Shown here in pieces: positions 33,407-42,844 of a stretch of DNA of 64,000 bases; the stretch's first letter is position 1, and every line of letters starts with the position of its first letter. The translations under genes and the position numbers were made by a program. Origin of the DNA: Streptomyces antioxidans (GTDB lineage Bacteria; Actinomycetota; Actinomycetes; Streptomycetales; Streptomycetaceae). The stretch spans positions 1 through 64,000 of the forward strand of contig NZ_LAKD02000044.1 of the NCBI RefSeq assembly GCF_000968685.2, in the 5' to 3' direction. The notes under the pieces were generated by a model that was not told the origin of the DNA, did not search any database, and worked only from the letters and a program-made list of their open reading frames with translations.

Positions 33407-34477
33407 CTAGCCCAACCGGGGCTTGATCTGCTCGGTGAAGAGGGTCTGTTTCCGCTCGGCGCCCAGATGACAGGCGGCGCCGCGGCCGTCCGGCAGCGAC
33501 GGCCGCTCGGTGGCGCAGCGGTCGTCCGCCACCTGGTCGGTGTAGTGGCACCGCGGATGGAAGGGGCAGCCCGGCGGCGGGCTGAGCAGGCTCGGCGGGG
33601 AGCCGGGGATGGGGCTCAGCGGCTCGTCCACGGCGGAGGTCAGCCGCGGCATGGAGCCCAGCAGCCCCCAGGTGTACGGGTGCTGGGGCGCCCGCAGCAC
33701 CTCGCTGACCGTACCGCGCTCCACGGCCCGGCCCGCGTACATCACCAGCAGGTCATCGGCGGTGTTGGCGACCACGCCCAGGTCATGGGTGATGAGGATG
33801 ATCGCGGAGCCGAACTCCTGCTGGAGGTCCTTCAGCAGATCGAGGATCTGGGCCTGGACGGTGACGTCGAGGGCGGTGGTCGGCTCGTCGGCGATCAGCA
33901 GGTCGGGGTCGCACACCAGCGACATCGCGATCATCGCGCGCTGGCGCATCCCGCCGGAGAACTGGTGCGGATAGTCGTCCACCCGCAGCCGTGCGTTGGG
34001 GATGCCGACCTTCTCCAGCATTTCGATCGCCCGGGAGCGGGCCTCGCTCTTGGAGGCGCCGGTGTGCTTGCGGTACGGCTCGGCGATCTGGCGGCCCACC
34101 GTGTAGTACGGCGACAGGGCGGTCAGCGGGTCCTGGAAGATCATCGCCATGGTGTTGCCGCGCAGCCGCTCCAGGGTGCGCTCGGGCGCGCCGGTCAGCT
34201 CCTGTCCGTCCAGCAGTATCTCGCCGCTGACGGTGGTGGTGCGCGGGTCGTGCAGGCCCAGCACGGTGAGGTTGGTGACGGACTTCCCGGAGCCGGACTC
34301 GCCCACGATGCCGAGCGTGCGGCCGCGTTCGAGGTCGAAGGAGAGGCCGTCGACGGCCTTGACGATCCCGTCCTCGGTGGCGAAGCGGACGTACAGATCG
34401 CGTACGGACAGGAAGGCGCCGTCGCCGGGGGCCGGTGGCGGCGGCGCGCCGTCGTCGGGCTTGGTGAGTGTGGTCAT
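33407..34477 (-). CDS. bldKD: BldK oligopeptide transporter ATP-binding protein
   Basis: First ATPase of BldK, 356 residues. Walker A GESGSGKS is at 59-66, the signature is SGGMRQR and Walker B is LLIADEPTTALD. The tail is PPGCPFHPRCHYTDQVADDRC ... ACHL, a slightly longer spacing in the presumed iron-sulfur cysteine set than in clusters A and B. A Pro-rich N-terminal linker precedes the ABC domain. It starts 19 bases after bldKC and ends 26 bases before bldKE. Confidence 0.92.
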   Translation of the reverse strand: MTTLTKPDDGAPPPPAPGDGAFLSVRDLYVRFATEDGIVKAVDGLSFDLERGRTLGIVGESGSGKSVTNLTVLGLHDPRTTTVSGEILLDGQELTGAPERTLERLRGNTMAMIFQDPLTALSPYYTVGRQIAEPYRKHTGASKSEARSRAIEMLEKVGIPNARLRVDDYPHQFSGGMRQRAMIAMSLVCDPDLLIADEPTTALDVTVQAQILDLLKDLQQEFGSAIILITHDLGVVANTADDLLVMYAGRAVERGTVSEVLRAPQHPYTWGLLGSMPRLTSAVDEPLSPIPGSPPSLLSPPPGCPFHPRCHYTDQVADDRCATERPSLPDGRGAACHLGAERKQTLFTEQIKPRLG

Positions 34478-34496
34478 CTCGGCAGCTCCGGGTCTG

Positions 34497-35474
34497 TCAG
34501 GCGAGGCGCACGCGCGGGTCGATGAAGGCGTAGGCGGCGTCGACCAGGATGTTGAACACCACGATGGCCGCGGAGCTGACCAGCATCACACCCATCAGCA
34601 TGGGCAGATCGGTGAGCTGGACGGACTCCACCGCCAACCGTCCGATGCCGTGCAGGGTGAAGGTGTACTCGGTGACCATGGCCCCGCCGAGGAGCGATCC
34701 GAGGTCGATGCCGAAGATGGTGACGATGGGGGCGATGGCGCCGCGCCAGGCGTAGCGGAAGAAGACCGTACGGCTGGAGAGCCCCTTGGCCCGCGCCGTA
34801 CGGACATGGTCCTCCTGCAACTGCTCGACCATCTGGGAGCGGGTCATCCTGCTGTAGTTGGCCATGAAGATCAGCGAGAGCACCACCCAGGGCAGCAGCA
34901 TCCCGCTGAACCACTTCGCCGGATTGTCGGTGAAGGGGTAGTAGGCGGGCTGGTCCATGATCCCCAGTCCGCTGACGAACCAGGCCAGCGCGAGCACTCC
35001 GACGAAGTAGATCTGCATCGAGGCGCCGAGCAGCGACAGCGAGCTGAAGAACTTGTCGATCCAGGTGCCGCGCCGCCAGGCCGCGATCATGCCGATGCCG
35101 ATCCCGCAGACCAGGAAGACCGCGGCGCCGCCGATGGCGAGCGAGAGGGTGGTCGGGAAGCGGTCGACGATGGTGCCCCAGACCGACTCCTGGCTGACGA
35201 AGGAGTAGCCGAAGCAGGGCGCGTCGCAGTGCCCCACGGCGAAGTCCCGCCCGGCGAAGATCCCCACCATGAACTTCCAGTACTGGACCGGCACCGGCTG
35301 GTCCAGACCCAGATTCTTGTTGATCATGGCGAGCGAGGTGGGGTCGCAGTTCTTGCCGCAGGCGAGCCGGGCCGGTTCGGCGGGCAGGGCGAAGAAGAGG
35401 AAGAACGTGATCGCACTGATCAGGATCAGGATCACGATCGCGCCGAGGGACCGGCGGGCGAGGAATCTCAACAT
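34497..35474 (-). CDS. bldKC: BldK oligopeptide transporter permease
   Basis: OppB/DppB-type membrane subunit, 325 residues, starting MLRFLARRSLGAIVILILIS. A periplasm-side loop is enlarged and contains four cysteines (LACGKNCDPTS and GHCDAPCFGYSF). This is unlike the cluster A and B permeases and could form disulfides. The EAA loop is DHVRTARAKGLSSRTVFFRYA. It follows bldKB after a 108-base gap holding a 14-bp perfect stem-loop. Confidence 0.92.
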   Translation of the reverse strand: MLRFLARRSLGAIVILILISAITFFLFFALPAEPARLACGKNCDPTSLAMINKNLGLDQPVPVQYWKFMVGIFAGRDFAVGHCDAPCFGYSFVSQESVWGTIVDRFPTTLSLAIGGAAVFLVCGIGIGMIAAWRRGTWIDKFFSSLSLLGASMQIYFVGVLALAWFVSGLGIMDQPAYYPFTDNPAKWFSGMLLPWVVLSLIFMANYSRMTRSQMVEQLQEDHVRTARAKGLSSRTVFFRYAWRGAIAPIVTIFGIDLGSLLGGAMVTEYTFTLHGIGRLAVESVQLTDLPMLMGVMLVSSAAIVVFNILVDAAYAFIDPRVRLA

Positions 35475-35505
35475 GACGTCGGTGATCTTCCGCTAGGGGC
35501 GGGTT

Positions 35506-35537
35506 CCGGCCGCGTCCGCCGGGGCGGACGCGGCCGG
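35506..35537 (-). terminator. 14-bp perfect stem-loop between bldKB and bldKC
   Basis: CCGGCCGCGTCCGC (35506-35519) pairs perfectly with GCGGACGCGGCCGG (35524-35537) around a CGGG loop. It occupies the same place, just after the binding-protein gene, as the 18-bp stem in cluster A, and probably tunes binding protein against permease levels. Confidence 0.7.
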
Positions 35538-35582
35538 GTTCTGCGCGGCCTGGGTGCGGCCGCGGCTCCTTGATGAAGACGG

Positions 35583-37382
35583 CTACTTGATGAAGGTGGC
35601 CGTCGGGTCCACGGCCCCGTAGACCGAGTTGAACTTCACTCCGCCGATGCCCGAACCCCAGAGGGTGAACAGCCGGTTGTAGAAGGTCGGGACCGCGGGG
35701 ATCTCATCGGTGAGGATCTTCTCGCTGAGCTTGATCCACTGCGAGGTGGCCTGGTTCAGATCGCTGACCCTGGTCACCTTGCCGATCTCTTTGTTGAGCG
35801 ACGGGACGTTCAGGTGCGAGTAGTTCGAGGAGTCGTCGTAGACGTTCTCGCCGCCGTACACCGGCGGGACCACGGTCGAGGCGGACGGCCAGTCGGCACC
35901 CCATGAGGACCGGTACAGGTCGAACTTGTTCTTGACCTTTCCGATCTGGGTGTAATAGGTCGACTGGTCGATCTCCTTCTTCTGCACCTTGAACCCGGCC
36001 CGCTCCAGGGCCTGCTCGACGACCACCGAGGCGTCCTGGTGGGTGTCGCCGTTGCCGTAGGCGTAGACGAGCTCGTAGTTCTCCTCGCCCGCCTCCTTCA
36101 GCAGCTGCTTGGCCTTCTTGGCGTTGCCGCCGGGGTACTTCTTCTTCTGGAACGGGTCGAAGGAGGGGTCGTAGCCCTTGAGCGTGGGGCCGACCAGCCC
36201 GCCGCCGATCTCACCGCCCTTCGGACCGCCGAACTGCTGGAGGTACTGACCGCTGGGGAAGGCCCAGGCGATCGCCTCGCGCACCTTCTTGTTCTTGACC
36301 CGATCGGTGTTGATCGAAACGACATCCACATAGGGCTGGGTTTCGGTCAGCGACCGGGACATCGCCTCCTTGTCCTTGAGGACCGTGGAGATCTGCGACG
36401 GGTCGACCGCGTTGGTCCACGTCATCCCGTTGCGGTCGGCGCCCTTGTTCGCCTGGAGCCGGCGGGTGGAATCCACCCACTGGTGGCCGAAGGAGACGTC
36501 GAACTTATCGACGTACTGGTGGCGTATCGAGTCGGTCTTGGGGTCCCAGTGGTCGTTCTTGACGAACTGGATGCCCTTGCCCGGCTTAAAGTTCTGGATC
36601 TTGTAAGGACCGGAGGCCAGCGGGGCCTTGTCGTACTTCTCCTTGGTGTCCTTGCTCGGCGGCACCGCGCTGATGTTGGGCATGGCGACCGCGAACGGCA
36701 CCTCGGCGCGGGGCTGGTCGAAGTGGAAGACGATGGTCTTGTCGTCCGGGGTGTCCAGCACCGACTTGGGCAGGTGCTTGCCCTTGTAGGGGCCGTCCGG
36801 AAGCGCCTTGCGGTACTTCTGGCCCTCCCCGGAGAGCCACTGCTGGAGATAGGTCGGCCCGTTGGTCTGGTACGGCGCGTAGAGCCGTTCGACGGCCTGG
36901 CGGACGTCCCTGGAGGTGATGGGCGAGCCGTCCTCGTACTTCAGCCCGTCCTTCAGGGTGTACGTCCAGGTGCGGCCGCCGTCGGAGGACTTGCCGGTGT
37001 TGGTGGCGAGGTCGCCGACCAGCTTGGCCTTGCCCGTCTTGTCGTCGAACTGGTAGTTCGTCAGCGTCCGGTTGTAGAGCGTCTGCATGATCAGCTCATC
37101 GCTGACATAGATCTGCCCCGGGTCCAGGTGCTCGAAGGCGTCCCGCTGCAGCACCGTGACGGTGCCGCCCTTCTTGGCGCCCGCCAGGTCCTTGGCCGGT
37201 CCGGTGGAGTCGGCGGCGGTGCCGATGGTGATGTCCTGGGACTCCATCTGGGGCTCGTTCGAATCTTTGGGGTCCGAGCCGCCGCCTCCGCTGCTGCACC
37301 CCGCGAGCACCAGGGCCCCCGCGGCCAGGGCGACGGCGTAGGTACGGGCTCTGCGGCTGTTCTTGGACATCATCGTGGTCAC
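35583..37382 (-). CDS. bldKB: BldK oligopeptide-binding lipoprotein
   Basis: A 599-residue family-5 solute-binding lipoprotein that captures the extracellular peptide signal. A signal segment (ARTYAVALAAGALVLAGCSS) ends in the lipobox LAGC, followed by a Gly/Ser linker. Family features: DITIGTAADSTGPAKDLAGA, KDGLKYEDGSPITSRDVRQA, ASGPYKIQNFKPGKGIQF and VREAIAWAFPSG. I chose GTG 37382 because CAGG lies a few bases upstream; ATG codons at 37373 and 37370 are close alternatives and would not alter the mature protein. It sits between two permease genes, the diagnostic bldK order. Confidence 0.92.
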   Translation of the reverse strand: MTTMMSKNSRRARTYAVALAAGALVLAGCSSGGGGSDPKDSNEPQMESQDITIGTAADSTGPAKDLAGAKKGGTVTVLQRDAFEHLDPGQIYVSDELIMQTLYNRTLTNYQFDDKTGKAKLVGDLATNTGKSSDGGRTWTYTLKDGLKYEDGSPITSRDVRQAVERLYAPYQTNGPTYLQQWLSGEGQKYRKALPDGPYKGKHLPKSVLDTPDDKTIVFHFDQPRAEVPFAVAMPNISAVPPSKDTKEKYDKAPLASGPYKIQNFKPGKGIQFVKNDHWDPKTDSIRHQYVDKFDVSFGHQWVDSTRRLQANKGADRNGMTWTNAVDPSQISTVLKDKEAMSRSLTETQPYVDVVSINTDRVKNKKVREAIAWAFPSGQYLQQFGGPKGGEIGGGLVGPTLKGYDPSFDPFQKKKYPGGNAKKAKQLLKEAGEENYELVYAYGNGDTHQDASVVVEQALERAGFKVQKKEIDQSTYYTQIGKVKNKFDLYRSSWGADWPSASTVVPPVYGGENVYDDSSNYSHLNVPSLNKEIGKVTRVSDLNQATSQWIKLSEKILTDEIPAVPTFYNRLFTLWGSGIGGVKFNSVYGAVDPTATFIK

Positions 37383-37443
37383 TGCACCTGCCTCATCGGA
37401 CGGAATGTTTCCGTTCACTGCCTCGGGGCCGCCGGCCCCCCGG

Positions 37444-38451
37444 TCACCGTGTGGTCTTCGGGTCCATCGCGTCCCGGACCGAGTCCCCGAGCAGGTTGAA
37501 GGCGACCACGAAGACCACCATGGCGATGCCGGGGAAGAACATGTAGGTGATGTCGCCCTCGTAGAAGTTCGCGCCCTTGGCGAACATCCGGCCCCAGTCG
37601 GGGGTCGGCTCCACCACGCCCACGCCGAGGAAGGACAGCGCCGCCTCCGCCGTCACGAAGTTCGGCAGCATCAGCGTGGACTGCACCAGGATGGGCGTGA
37701 CGAGGTTGGGCAGCAGCTCCTTGCGGACGATCCGCCACGGCGAGGCGCCGGTCACCCTGGCCGCCTCGACGAACTCGCGCTCCCTCAGGGACAGCACCTG
37801 GCCGCGCAGCAGCCGGGCCAGCTGCATCCAGCCCAGCAGCCACAACACCATCACCAGCGCCGTCACCCGGAAATAGGTGGGGGTCTCCTTCTGCGGGCTG
37901 ACGAACAGCGCGGTGACCACCGGCATGAAGGCGACGAAGAACAGCTGCTGCGGAAAGGACAGCAGCAGATCGATGAGGCGGCCGAGGAAGTAGTCGGTAC
38001 GGCCGCCCGCATAGCCCGCCACCACGCCGATCACGATGCCGGTGAGCGTGGACAGCAGGGTCGCGGCCAGCCCGATCAGCAGCGAGGTGCGGATGCCGTA
38101 GACCAGCTGGGTCAGCACATCGCGGCCCAGCTTGGGCTCGATGCCGAACCAGAACTCGCCGTCGATGCCCCCGTTGGGCTTCATCGGATATCCGGTGAGG
38201 GGGTCCAGTAGCTCGGGCCGGTCCAGCCCGTAGGTGGTGTACGGATCCTTGCCGTACAGCCAGGCGATCACCGGTGCCAGTACGGCGACGGCGAAGAAGA
38301 AGACCACCACGCACGCGGAGATCACACCGGTGCGGTCGCGGGTGAAGCGCCGCCACATCAGCTGGCGGGGCGCCAGACCGGCCGGTGCCTCACTCTCCGT
38401 ACCAGCCGGTGCGGTCTTTTCGACCACGCCGGTCTGGGATGGACTGGTCAT
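37444..38451 (-). CDS. bldKA: BldK oligopeptide transporter permease
   Basis: OppC/DppC-type membrane subunit, 335 residues, first gene of the operon. A hydrophilic N-terminus with APRQLMWRRFTRDRTGVIS precedes the first helix. A large outer loop (WLYGKDPYTTYGLDRPELLD ... GRDVLTQLVYGIRTSLL), the EAA loop REFVEAARVTGASPWRIVRKE and the ending GDSVRDAMDPKT are family features. The upstream gap (38452-38933) should hold the bldK promoter. Confidence 0.92.
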   Translation of the reverse strand: MTSPSQTGVVEKTAPAGTESEAPAGLAPRQLMWRRFTRDRTGVISACVVVFFFAVAVLAPVIAWLYGKDPYTTYGLDRPELLDPLTGYPMKPNGGIDGEFWFGIEPKLGRDVLTQLVYGIRTSLLIGLAATLLSTLTGIVIGVVAGYAGGRTDYFLGRLIDLLLSFPQQLFFVAFMPVVTALFVSPQKETPTYFRVTALVMVLWLLGWMQLARLLRGQVLSLREREFVEAARVTGASPWRIVRKELLPNLVTPILVQSTLMLPNFVTAEAALSFLGVGVVEPTPDWGRMFAKGANFYEGDITYMFFPGIAMVVFVVAFNLLGDSVRDAMDPKTTR

Positions 38452-38933
38452 CGCGTAGCGTCCCCCCGCACTGGTGTCACACCATCAACTCGCGCTATCT
38501 ATGCGCGTCATGTCGCCGCCCCGCTCGCCTGGGTGCTGCATGCGTGTCGGGTTGAGCGGACTTTCGCAATCGGAGAACGGCAGAGTCAAGGGGCCGGGGA
38601 GGGTGGATCTGCCGCTCATTCGAACCTTGAGCGAACATTTGGCAGATCGAGGTCCAGGCGTGCTTGACAAGGATTCTTCATAGCGGGCAAAGCATGCTCT
38701 ATGGGGAGGAAACGCGTTAACACACAGGCAACTCATCTGTCGCAACACCGATATACGGACGCGTCAGGCTGAACTACGTACGGCCGTGCGGGTGCCGTGG
38801 ACCGGCCGGGGCGCGCCATGTCGCCCCGGCCGGTCGTATCACTTCGGGCCACTTCGGTTTTTCTTCCACGATCCGTGTTTTTCTTCCGCTCACGACGGTT
38901 GCCCGGGGTGCGAGGCGGGGGAGACCTACGGCT
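38452..38933. promoter_or_regulatory. Divergent region upstream of bldKA with an interrupted inverted repeat
   Basis: No convincing gene. GATCTGCC-GCTCA (38606-38618) and TGAGC (38628-38632) with GGCAGATC (38641-38648) form an interrupted inverted repeat, about 155 bases upstream of bldKA. A TTGACA-like hexamer near 38663 lacks a good -10 partner, so I do not call a specific promoter. The right end has GGGGGAG serving the membrane protein at 38934. Confidence 0.45.
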
Positions 38934-40052
38934 ATGGGGCAGGGACGGATACTCAACAGCGGAGCGCGTGTCTTCGGGGCGCTCGTCTGCGCGGTTCTCG
39001 GGCTGATCTCGCTGGGGTGGATCATCCACGACCTGGACAAGTCCGATGAGGCGAGCCACTTGTGGTGGACCTGGGCGGGGCTGCCGTTCCGGGCCACCGG
39101 AGGGATCTTCGGCTCCTCCCTGCTCGACCTCTCGCTGCTGCTGGTCTACGCGGTCGTCGGGGTCACCGCCCTGCGCTCACCGGCCGCCGCGGGCGCGCTC
39201 GGTACGGTCGCCGTGGTGACCGTCGCGGTGCGCCTGCCCAGCCTGTGGAATCTGAACTCGGACTGGCTCCAGGGCGTTCCCGGCGATCTGAAGACCCGGG
39301 CGAACGCCAGCGCCTGGGCGCAGGTGGTGCTCGCGGGGCTGCTGCTGGCCGTCGTGGCCGCCGCCCGCCGCCCCGCCGACCTCGCCGCCCCGCCCGGGCA
39401 GCCGGTCCCGGCCGCCGACCGGCCGCCGGGCCGTCCCGCGCCCGGGGCGGCGGTCGTCTGCGCGCTGTTCCTGGGCGCCATCGGGGCCGTCATCGCCGCC
39501 TGGCAGATCTACTGGGCCCAGGAGCGCGGCTGGGAGATCTACAAGTATCTGCTCACCGGCAAGCACACGCTGCCCACCCTGCTCTCGGCGCCCGTTGCCT
39601 GGACCGCATGGGCCGTGGTCGCGCTGTGCCTGGCCGGAGCGGCCGCCGCGCTCGCGCGCGCCCCGCTGGCCCGCCCGCTGGGGATGGTGGCGGCGGCCTT
39701 GGTCACGGCCACGGGGACCAGCGAGGCATCGCTCTACATCAAGCTGGACTATGTGGACCACCTCAGCGATCTGCCGACGGTGGGCGTGCTCAGCGTGCTC
39801 ACCGGCTTCTTCGAAGCGATCGCCGGGCTGATCGCCCTGTTCGCGCTGGCGCGGCGGGGCGTGCCGGAGGGCGCCGCGGGCGCCGGGGGTTTCGGGAGCA
39901 CCCCGGCGTACGGCGGCGGCTATGGCAGCGGGGGCTACGGCGGCGGCGGTTACGCCCCGCCGCCGCCCGCCACTCCGCCGCTGGTCTCCCCGCCGTCCGT
40001 CACCCCGCCCCCACCGCCGTCCGCGCCCCCGCCGCCGCCACCGGGCTGGTGA
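38934..40052 (+). CDS. Conserved membrane protein with Gly/Pro-rich cytoplasmic tail
   Basis: A 372-residue protein with about seven hydrophobic segments: near 13-30, 60-78, 83-100, 128-145, 172-190, 218-240 and 275-293. The rest (about 300-372) is a disordered tail of YGGGYGSGGYGGGGYAPPPP type ending in a proline run. GGGGGAG lies nine bases before the ATG. It is not in an operon with the convergent peptidase gene. I do not recognise a function; the tail suggests interaction with other proteins at the membrane. Confidence 0.75.
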   Translation: MGQGRILNSGARVFGALVCAVLGLISLGWIIHDLDKSDEASHLWWTWAGLPFRATGGIFGSSLLDLSLLLVYAVVGVTALRSPAAAGALGTVAVVTVAVRLPSLWNLNSDWLQGVPGDLKTRANASAWAQVVLAGLLLAVVAAARRPADLAAPPGQPVPAADRPPGRPAPGAAVVCALFLGAIGAVIAAWQIYWAQERGWEIYKYLLTGKHTLPTLLSAPVAWTAWAVVALCLAGAAAALARAPLARPLGMVAAALVTATGTSEASLYIKLDYVDHLSDLPTVGVLSVLTGFFEAIAGLIALFALARRGVPEGAAGAGGFGSTPAYGGGYGSGGYGGGGYAPPPPATPPLVSPPSVTPPPPPSAPPPPPPGW

Positions 40053-40103
40053 CGGCGGGGCCCGGCCCCTGGGATGACGGTGGCCGGGCGCGGCCCCGGC
40101 GGA

Positions 40104-42266
40104 CTACTGGAGCCCGAGGGACCGCTTGAGGAAGTCCACCTGGAGCAGCAGCAGATTCTCCGCGACCTGCTCCTGCGGGGTCATATGGGTCACCCCGGAC
40201 AGCGGCAGCACCTCATGCGGACGGCCCGCGGCCAGCAGCGCCGAGGAGAGCCGCAGGGTGTGCGCGGCCACCACGTTGTCGTCCGCCAAGCCGTGGATGA
40301 TCATCATCGGCCGTACGGTGTCGGCCGCGCCGGACAGCCCCTCGTCGGTCATCAGCGCGTTCGCGTCGTAGACCTCGGGCTGCTCGTCCGGCAGGCCCAG
40401 ATACCGCTCGGTATAGTGGGTGTCGTACAGCCGCCAGTCCGTCACCGGAGCGCCCACCACGCCCGCGTGGAAGACATCGGGGCGGCGCAGCACCGCCAGC
40501 GCGGCCAGATAGCCGCCGTAGGACCAGCCGCGGATGGCCACCCGGCCGAGGTCCAGCGGATAGCGCCCGGCGAGCGCTGTGACCGCCTCGACCTGGTCCT
40601 CCAGGGTGACCGCGGCCAGGTCGTCGCGTACCGCCTTCTCCCAGGCGGGGGAGCGGCCCGGGGTGCCGCGGCCGTCCGCGACGACCACCGCGAAGCCCTG
40701 GTCGGCGAACCACTGCGAGGTGAGGTGGGCGTTGTGCGAGGCGACCACCCGCTGGCCGTGCGGGCCGCCGTAGGGGTCCATCAGGACCGGCAGCGGTCCG
40801 TCGCCCTCCCGATAGCCGCTGGGCAGCAGTACGGCGCAGGGGATGTCCCGCTTGCCCGCGAAGACGAGCTCGGGACGGGCGGTGATCACGGGCCGCTCCG
40901 GGTGGGCGTCGAGCTCGGCGAGGCGTTCGGCCGCGCCGTGGTCGGCGGGGCGGAGGAGCTCCACGCTCACCCCTGGCCGCTCAAGACCCGTGTACGACAG
41001 CGCGATCACCTCACCGCCGCGCACCGCGGAGTGGACCGCCGGGAAGGGCCGCTCGCCGACCGGCTCCCAGCCGCCCTGGTCACCGCTGCCCCGGAACCAG
41101 GCGCGGTGGACGGAGATCCTGCCCGGCCGTTCGGGCAGCGGGGCACCGGCCCCGGGGGAGGCGGAGAACAGCACCTCGTCGGTGCCGATGTCGAGGACCG
41201 CGCGGACCTGGAGGGCGCTGGAGGTCAGCCTGCGGTCGCCCACCATGAGCACCCGGGCGCCGCCCTCGTCGGCGATGCGGACGAGCCGTCCATCCTCGGT
41301 CCAGGCGGGCACCCCGGGAAAAAGATCCAGCCAAACCGCGTCCTCGTCCACATGGACGGTGCTGGTCCGGCCGGTGTCGGTGTCCACGGCCAGGTAGAGC
41401 TGGCTGCGCTGGTCCCTGGCCTGGACCAGAAGCAGCGGCGGGCCGTAGGCCGACCAGTGCACCCGCGCGAGGTACGGATAGCGCTCCCGGTCCCATTCGA
41501 CCTCCGTACGGGAGCCGTCCAGACCGAGCAGAACCAGCCGCACCTCCGCGTTGGCGGTGCCCGCGGCGGGATAGGCCACCTCCGCGGGCTCCCGGCCGGG
41601 GTGGGCCGGGTCGGCGATCCACCAGCGCCGTACGGGGGCCTCGTCGGCCCGGGCGGCCAGCAGGGCATCGCTCCGCGGCGACCACCAGAAGCCGCGTGAG
41701 CGCTGCATCTCCTCGGCCGCGATGAACTCCGCGAGGCCATAGGTGACGGAGTCCCCCTCCGGCTCCGCGAGCGCCCGGTCCCCCTCGCCGTCCGCGCCGA
41801 TGACCCGCAGCGCCCCGCCCGCCGCGTAGGCGATGTGGCGGCCGTCGGGCGAGGGGCGCGGGTCCACGACCGGGCCGGGGGCGCGGAGCTCGCGGGTGGT
41901 GCCGGTGGGCAGCTCCGTGGTGAACAGCCGTCCGGAGAGGGCGAAGGCGGCCCGCTCGACCGCGGCGTCCACCGCGTAGCCGACCACTCCGGCCGACCCC
42001 TCGCGGCTGCGCTCGCGCCGCGCCCGCTCCTCGGGGGACAGCTCCTCGTCGGCGCCGCCGAGCAGCTCGGCCGGGTCGGCGGCGGGGTACTCGCGCCGCC
42101 CGGCGAGGTCGTACACCCACAACAGGCCGGTCCGGTCGGTGCCGGAGCGGGAGCGCAGGAAGGTGACGCGTGAATCGTCGGGGGCCACGGCGAGGGCCCG
42201 CGGTGTCCCGAGGGTGAAGCGTTGGGTACGCGCGTGCTGCCGTGGGAACGAGAGCTGTCCGGTCAT
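40104..42266 (-). CDS. S9 family peptidase (dipeptidyl peptidase IV/prolyl oligopeptidase type)
   Basis: A 720-residue serine peptidase that removes dipeptides or cleaves after proline in short peptides. The N-terminal DPP IV beta-propeller (about 1-450) is followed by the alpha/beta-hydrolase domain with the nucleophile motif IRGWSYGGYLAAL, the catalytic Asp in HGLADDNV and His in LSGVTHM. MDPYGGPHGQRV is a family hallmark. The start ATG 42266 has no ribosome site but TACGCT (42273-42278 on this strand) lies six bases upstream, so it is probably leaderless. No signal peptide is seen, so it acts in the cytoplasm, fitting degradation of peptides brought in by the neighbouring importers. Confidence 0.92.
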   Translation of the reverse strand: MTGQLSFPRQHARTQRFTLGTPRALAVAPDDSRVTFLRSRSGTDRTGLLWVYDLAGRREYPAADPAELLGGADEELSPEERARRERSREGSAGVVGYAVDAAVERAAFALSGRLFTTELPTGTTRELRAPGPVVDPRPSPDGRHIAYAAGGALRVIGADGEGDRALAEPEGDSVTYGLAEFIAAEEMQRSRGFWWSPRSDALLAARADEAPVRRWWIADPAHPGREPAEVAYPAAGTANAEVRLVLLGLDGSRTEVEWDRERYPYLARVHWSAYGPPLLLVQARDQRSQLYLAVDTDTGRTSTVHVDEDAVWLDLFPGVPAWTEDGRLVRIADEGGARVLMVGDRRLTSSALQVRAVLDIGTDEVLFSASPGAGAPLPERPGRISVHRAWFRGSGDQGGWEPVGERPFPAVHSAVRGGEVIALSYTGLERPGVSVELLRPADHGAAERLAELDAHPERPVITARPELVFAGKRDIPCAVLLPSGYREGDGPLPVLMDPYGGPHGQRVVASHNAHLTSQWFADQGFAVVVADGRGTPGRSPAWEKAVRDDLAAVTLEDQVEAVTALAGRYPLDLGRVAIRGWSYGGYLAALAVLRRPDVFHAGVVGAPVTDWRLYDTHYTERYLGLPDEQPEVYDANALMTDEGLSGAADTVRPMMIIHGLADDNVVAAHTLRLSSALLAAGRPHEVLPLSGVTHMTPQEQVAENLLLLQVDFLKRSLGLQ

Positions 42267-42586
42267 AGGGGGAGCGTACGGCCGCCGGATCTTCGCGAGG
42301 GAGGGTACGGACCGGTAGGCCGGGCGGGTGTTGCCCCCGGCACGGTCCGGCCGGGACGGCGCCGGTGCCAAGCCGCCCCGGGCGATGACGAGATGGCGCA
42401 TAACCAACGAGAAGTCGCCCCCGGGGCTGGGAAGTTGGTGCGATCAGGCATGCGCCCCTGTCATGCTCCCGTGCACCGAGTCGTGTGCACACCGCCATAG
42501 TTATGATCGATTGCGCATAGTGGGTAGCCCCCCTGTGGCATCAATATGTTGTCCGTCCGAGTGCGTGTACCTGGAGGTGAGCCGCT
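42267..42586. promoter_or_regulatory. Divergent region between peptidase and small membrane protein genes
   Basis: No gene seen. The palindrome GTGTGCACAC lies at 42483-42492 and a good -10, TATGAT, at 42502-42507, about 80 bases before the downstream GTG. GGAGGTGA at 42573-42580 is a near-ideal ribosome site for that gene. Confidence 0.45.
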
Positions 42587-42781
42587 GTGGCGCTCTCGAT
42601 CTCGTTGTCAGTGCTGCTGTTGATCGTCGTCTTCATGCTCGTGAACAAGGCAGGACTGAAGGCGGCTCATGCGATCATCTGTGTCCTCCTCGGTTTCTAC
42701 CTGGCCAGTTCCTCGGTCGCTCCGACGATCGACGACCTCACCACCAACGTGGCGGACATGATCGGCGGCGTGAAGATCTGA
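42587..42781 (+). CDS. Small conserved membrane protein upstream of mshB
   Basis: A 64-residue protein from GTG 42587, which follows GGAGGTGA at a spacing of 6. It has two hydrophobic segments (about 4-20 and 27-45) and the polar ending TIDDLTTNVADMIGGVKI. The very strong ribosome site argues that it is real and well expressed. No function is known to me. Confidence 0.8.
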   Translation: MALSISLSVLLLIVVFMLVNKAGLKAAHAIICVLLGFYLASSSVAPTIDDLTTNVADMIGGVKI

Positions 42782-42844
42782 GCCCCGAGCGGTACCGGGG
42801 CGTGCGATCCATGGGCACGGGTGTGCGAATCGTAGGCTGTGCCC

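Noticed and set aside
38474..38683. 69-codon frame upstream of bldKA
   Set aside because: No ribosome site, ordinary intergenic composition, and it crosses the inverted repeat.
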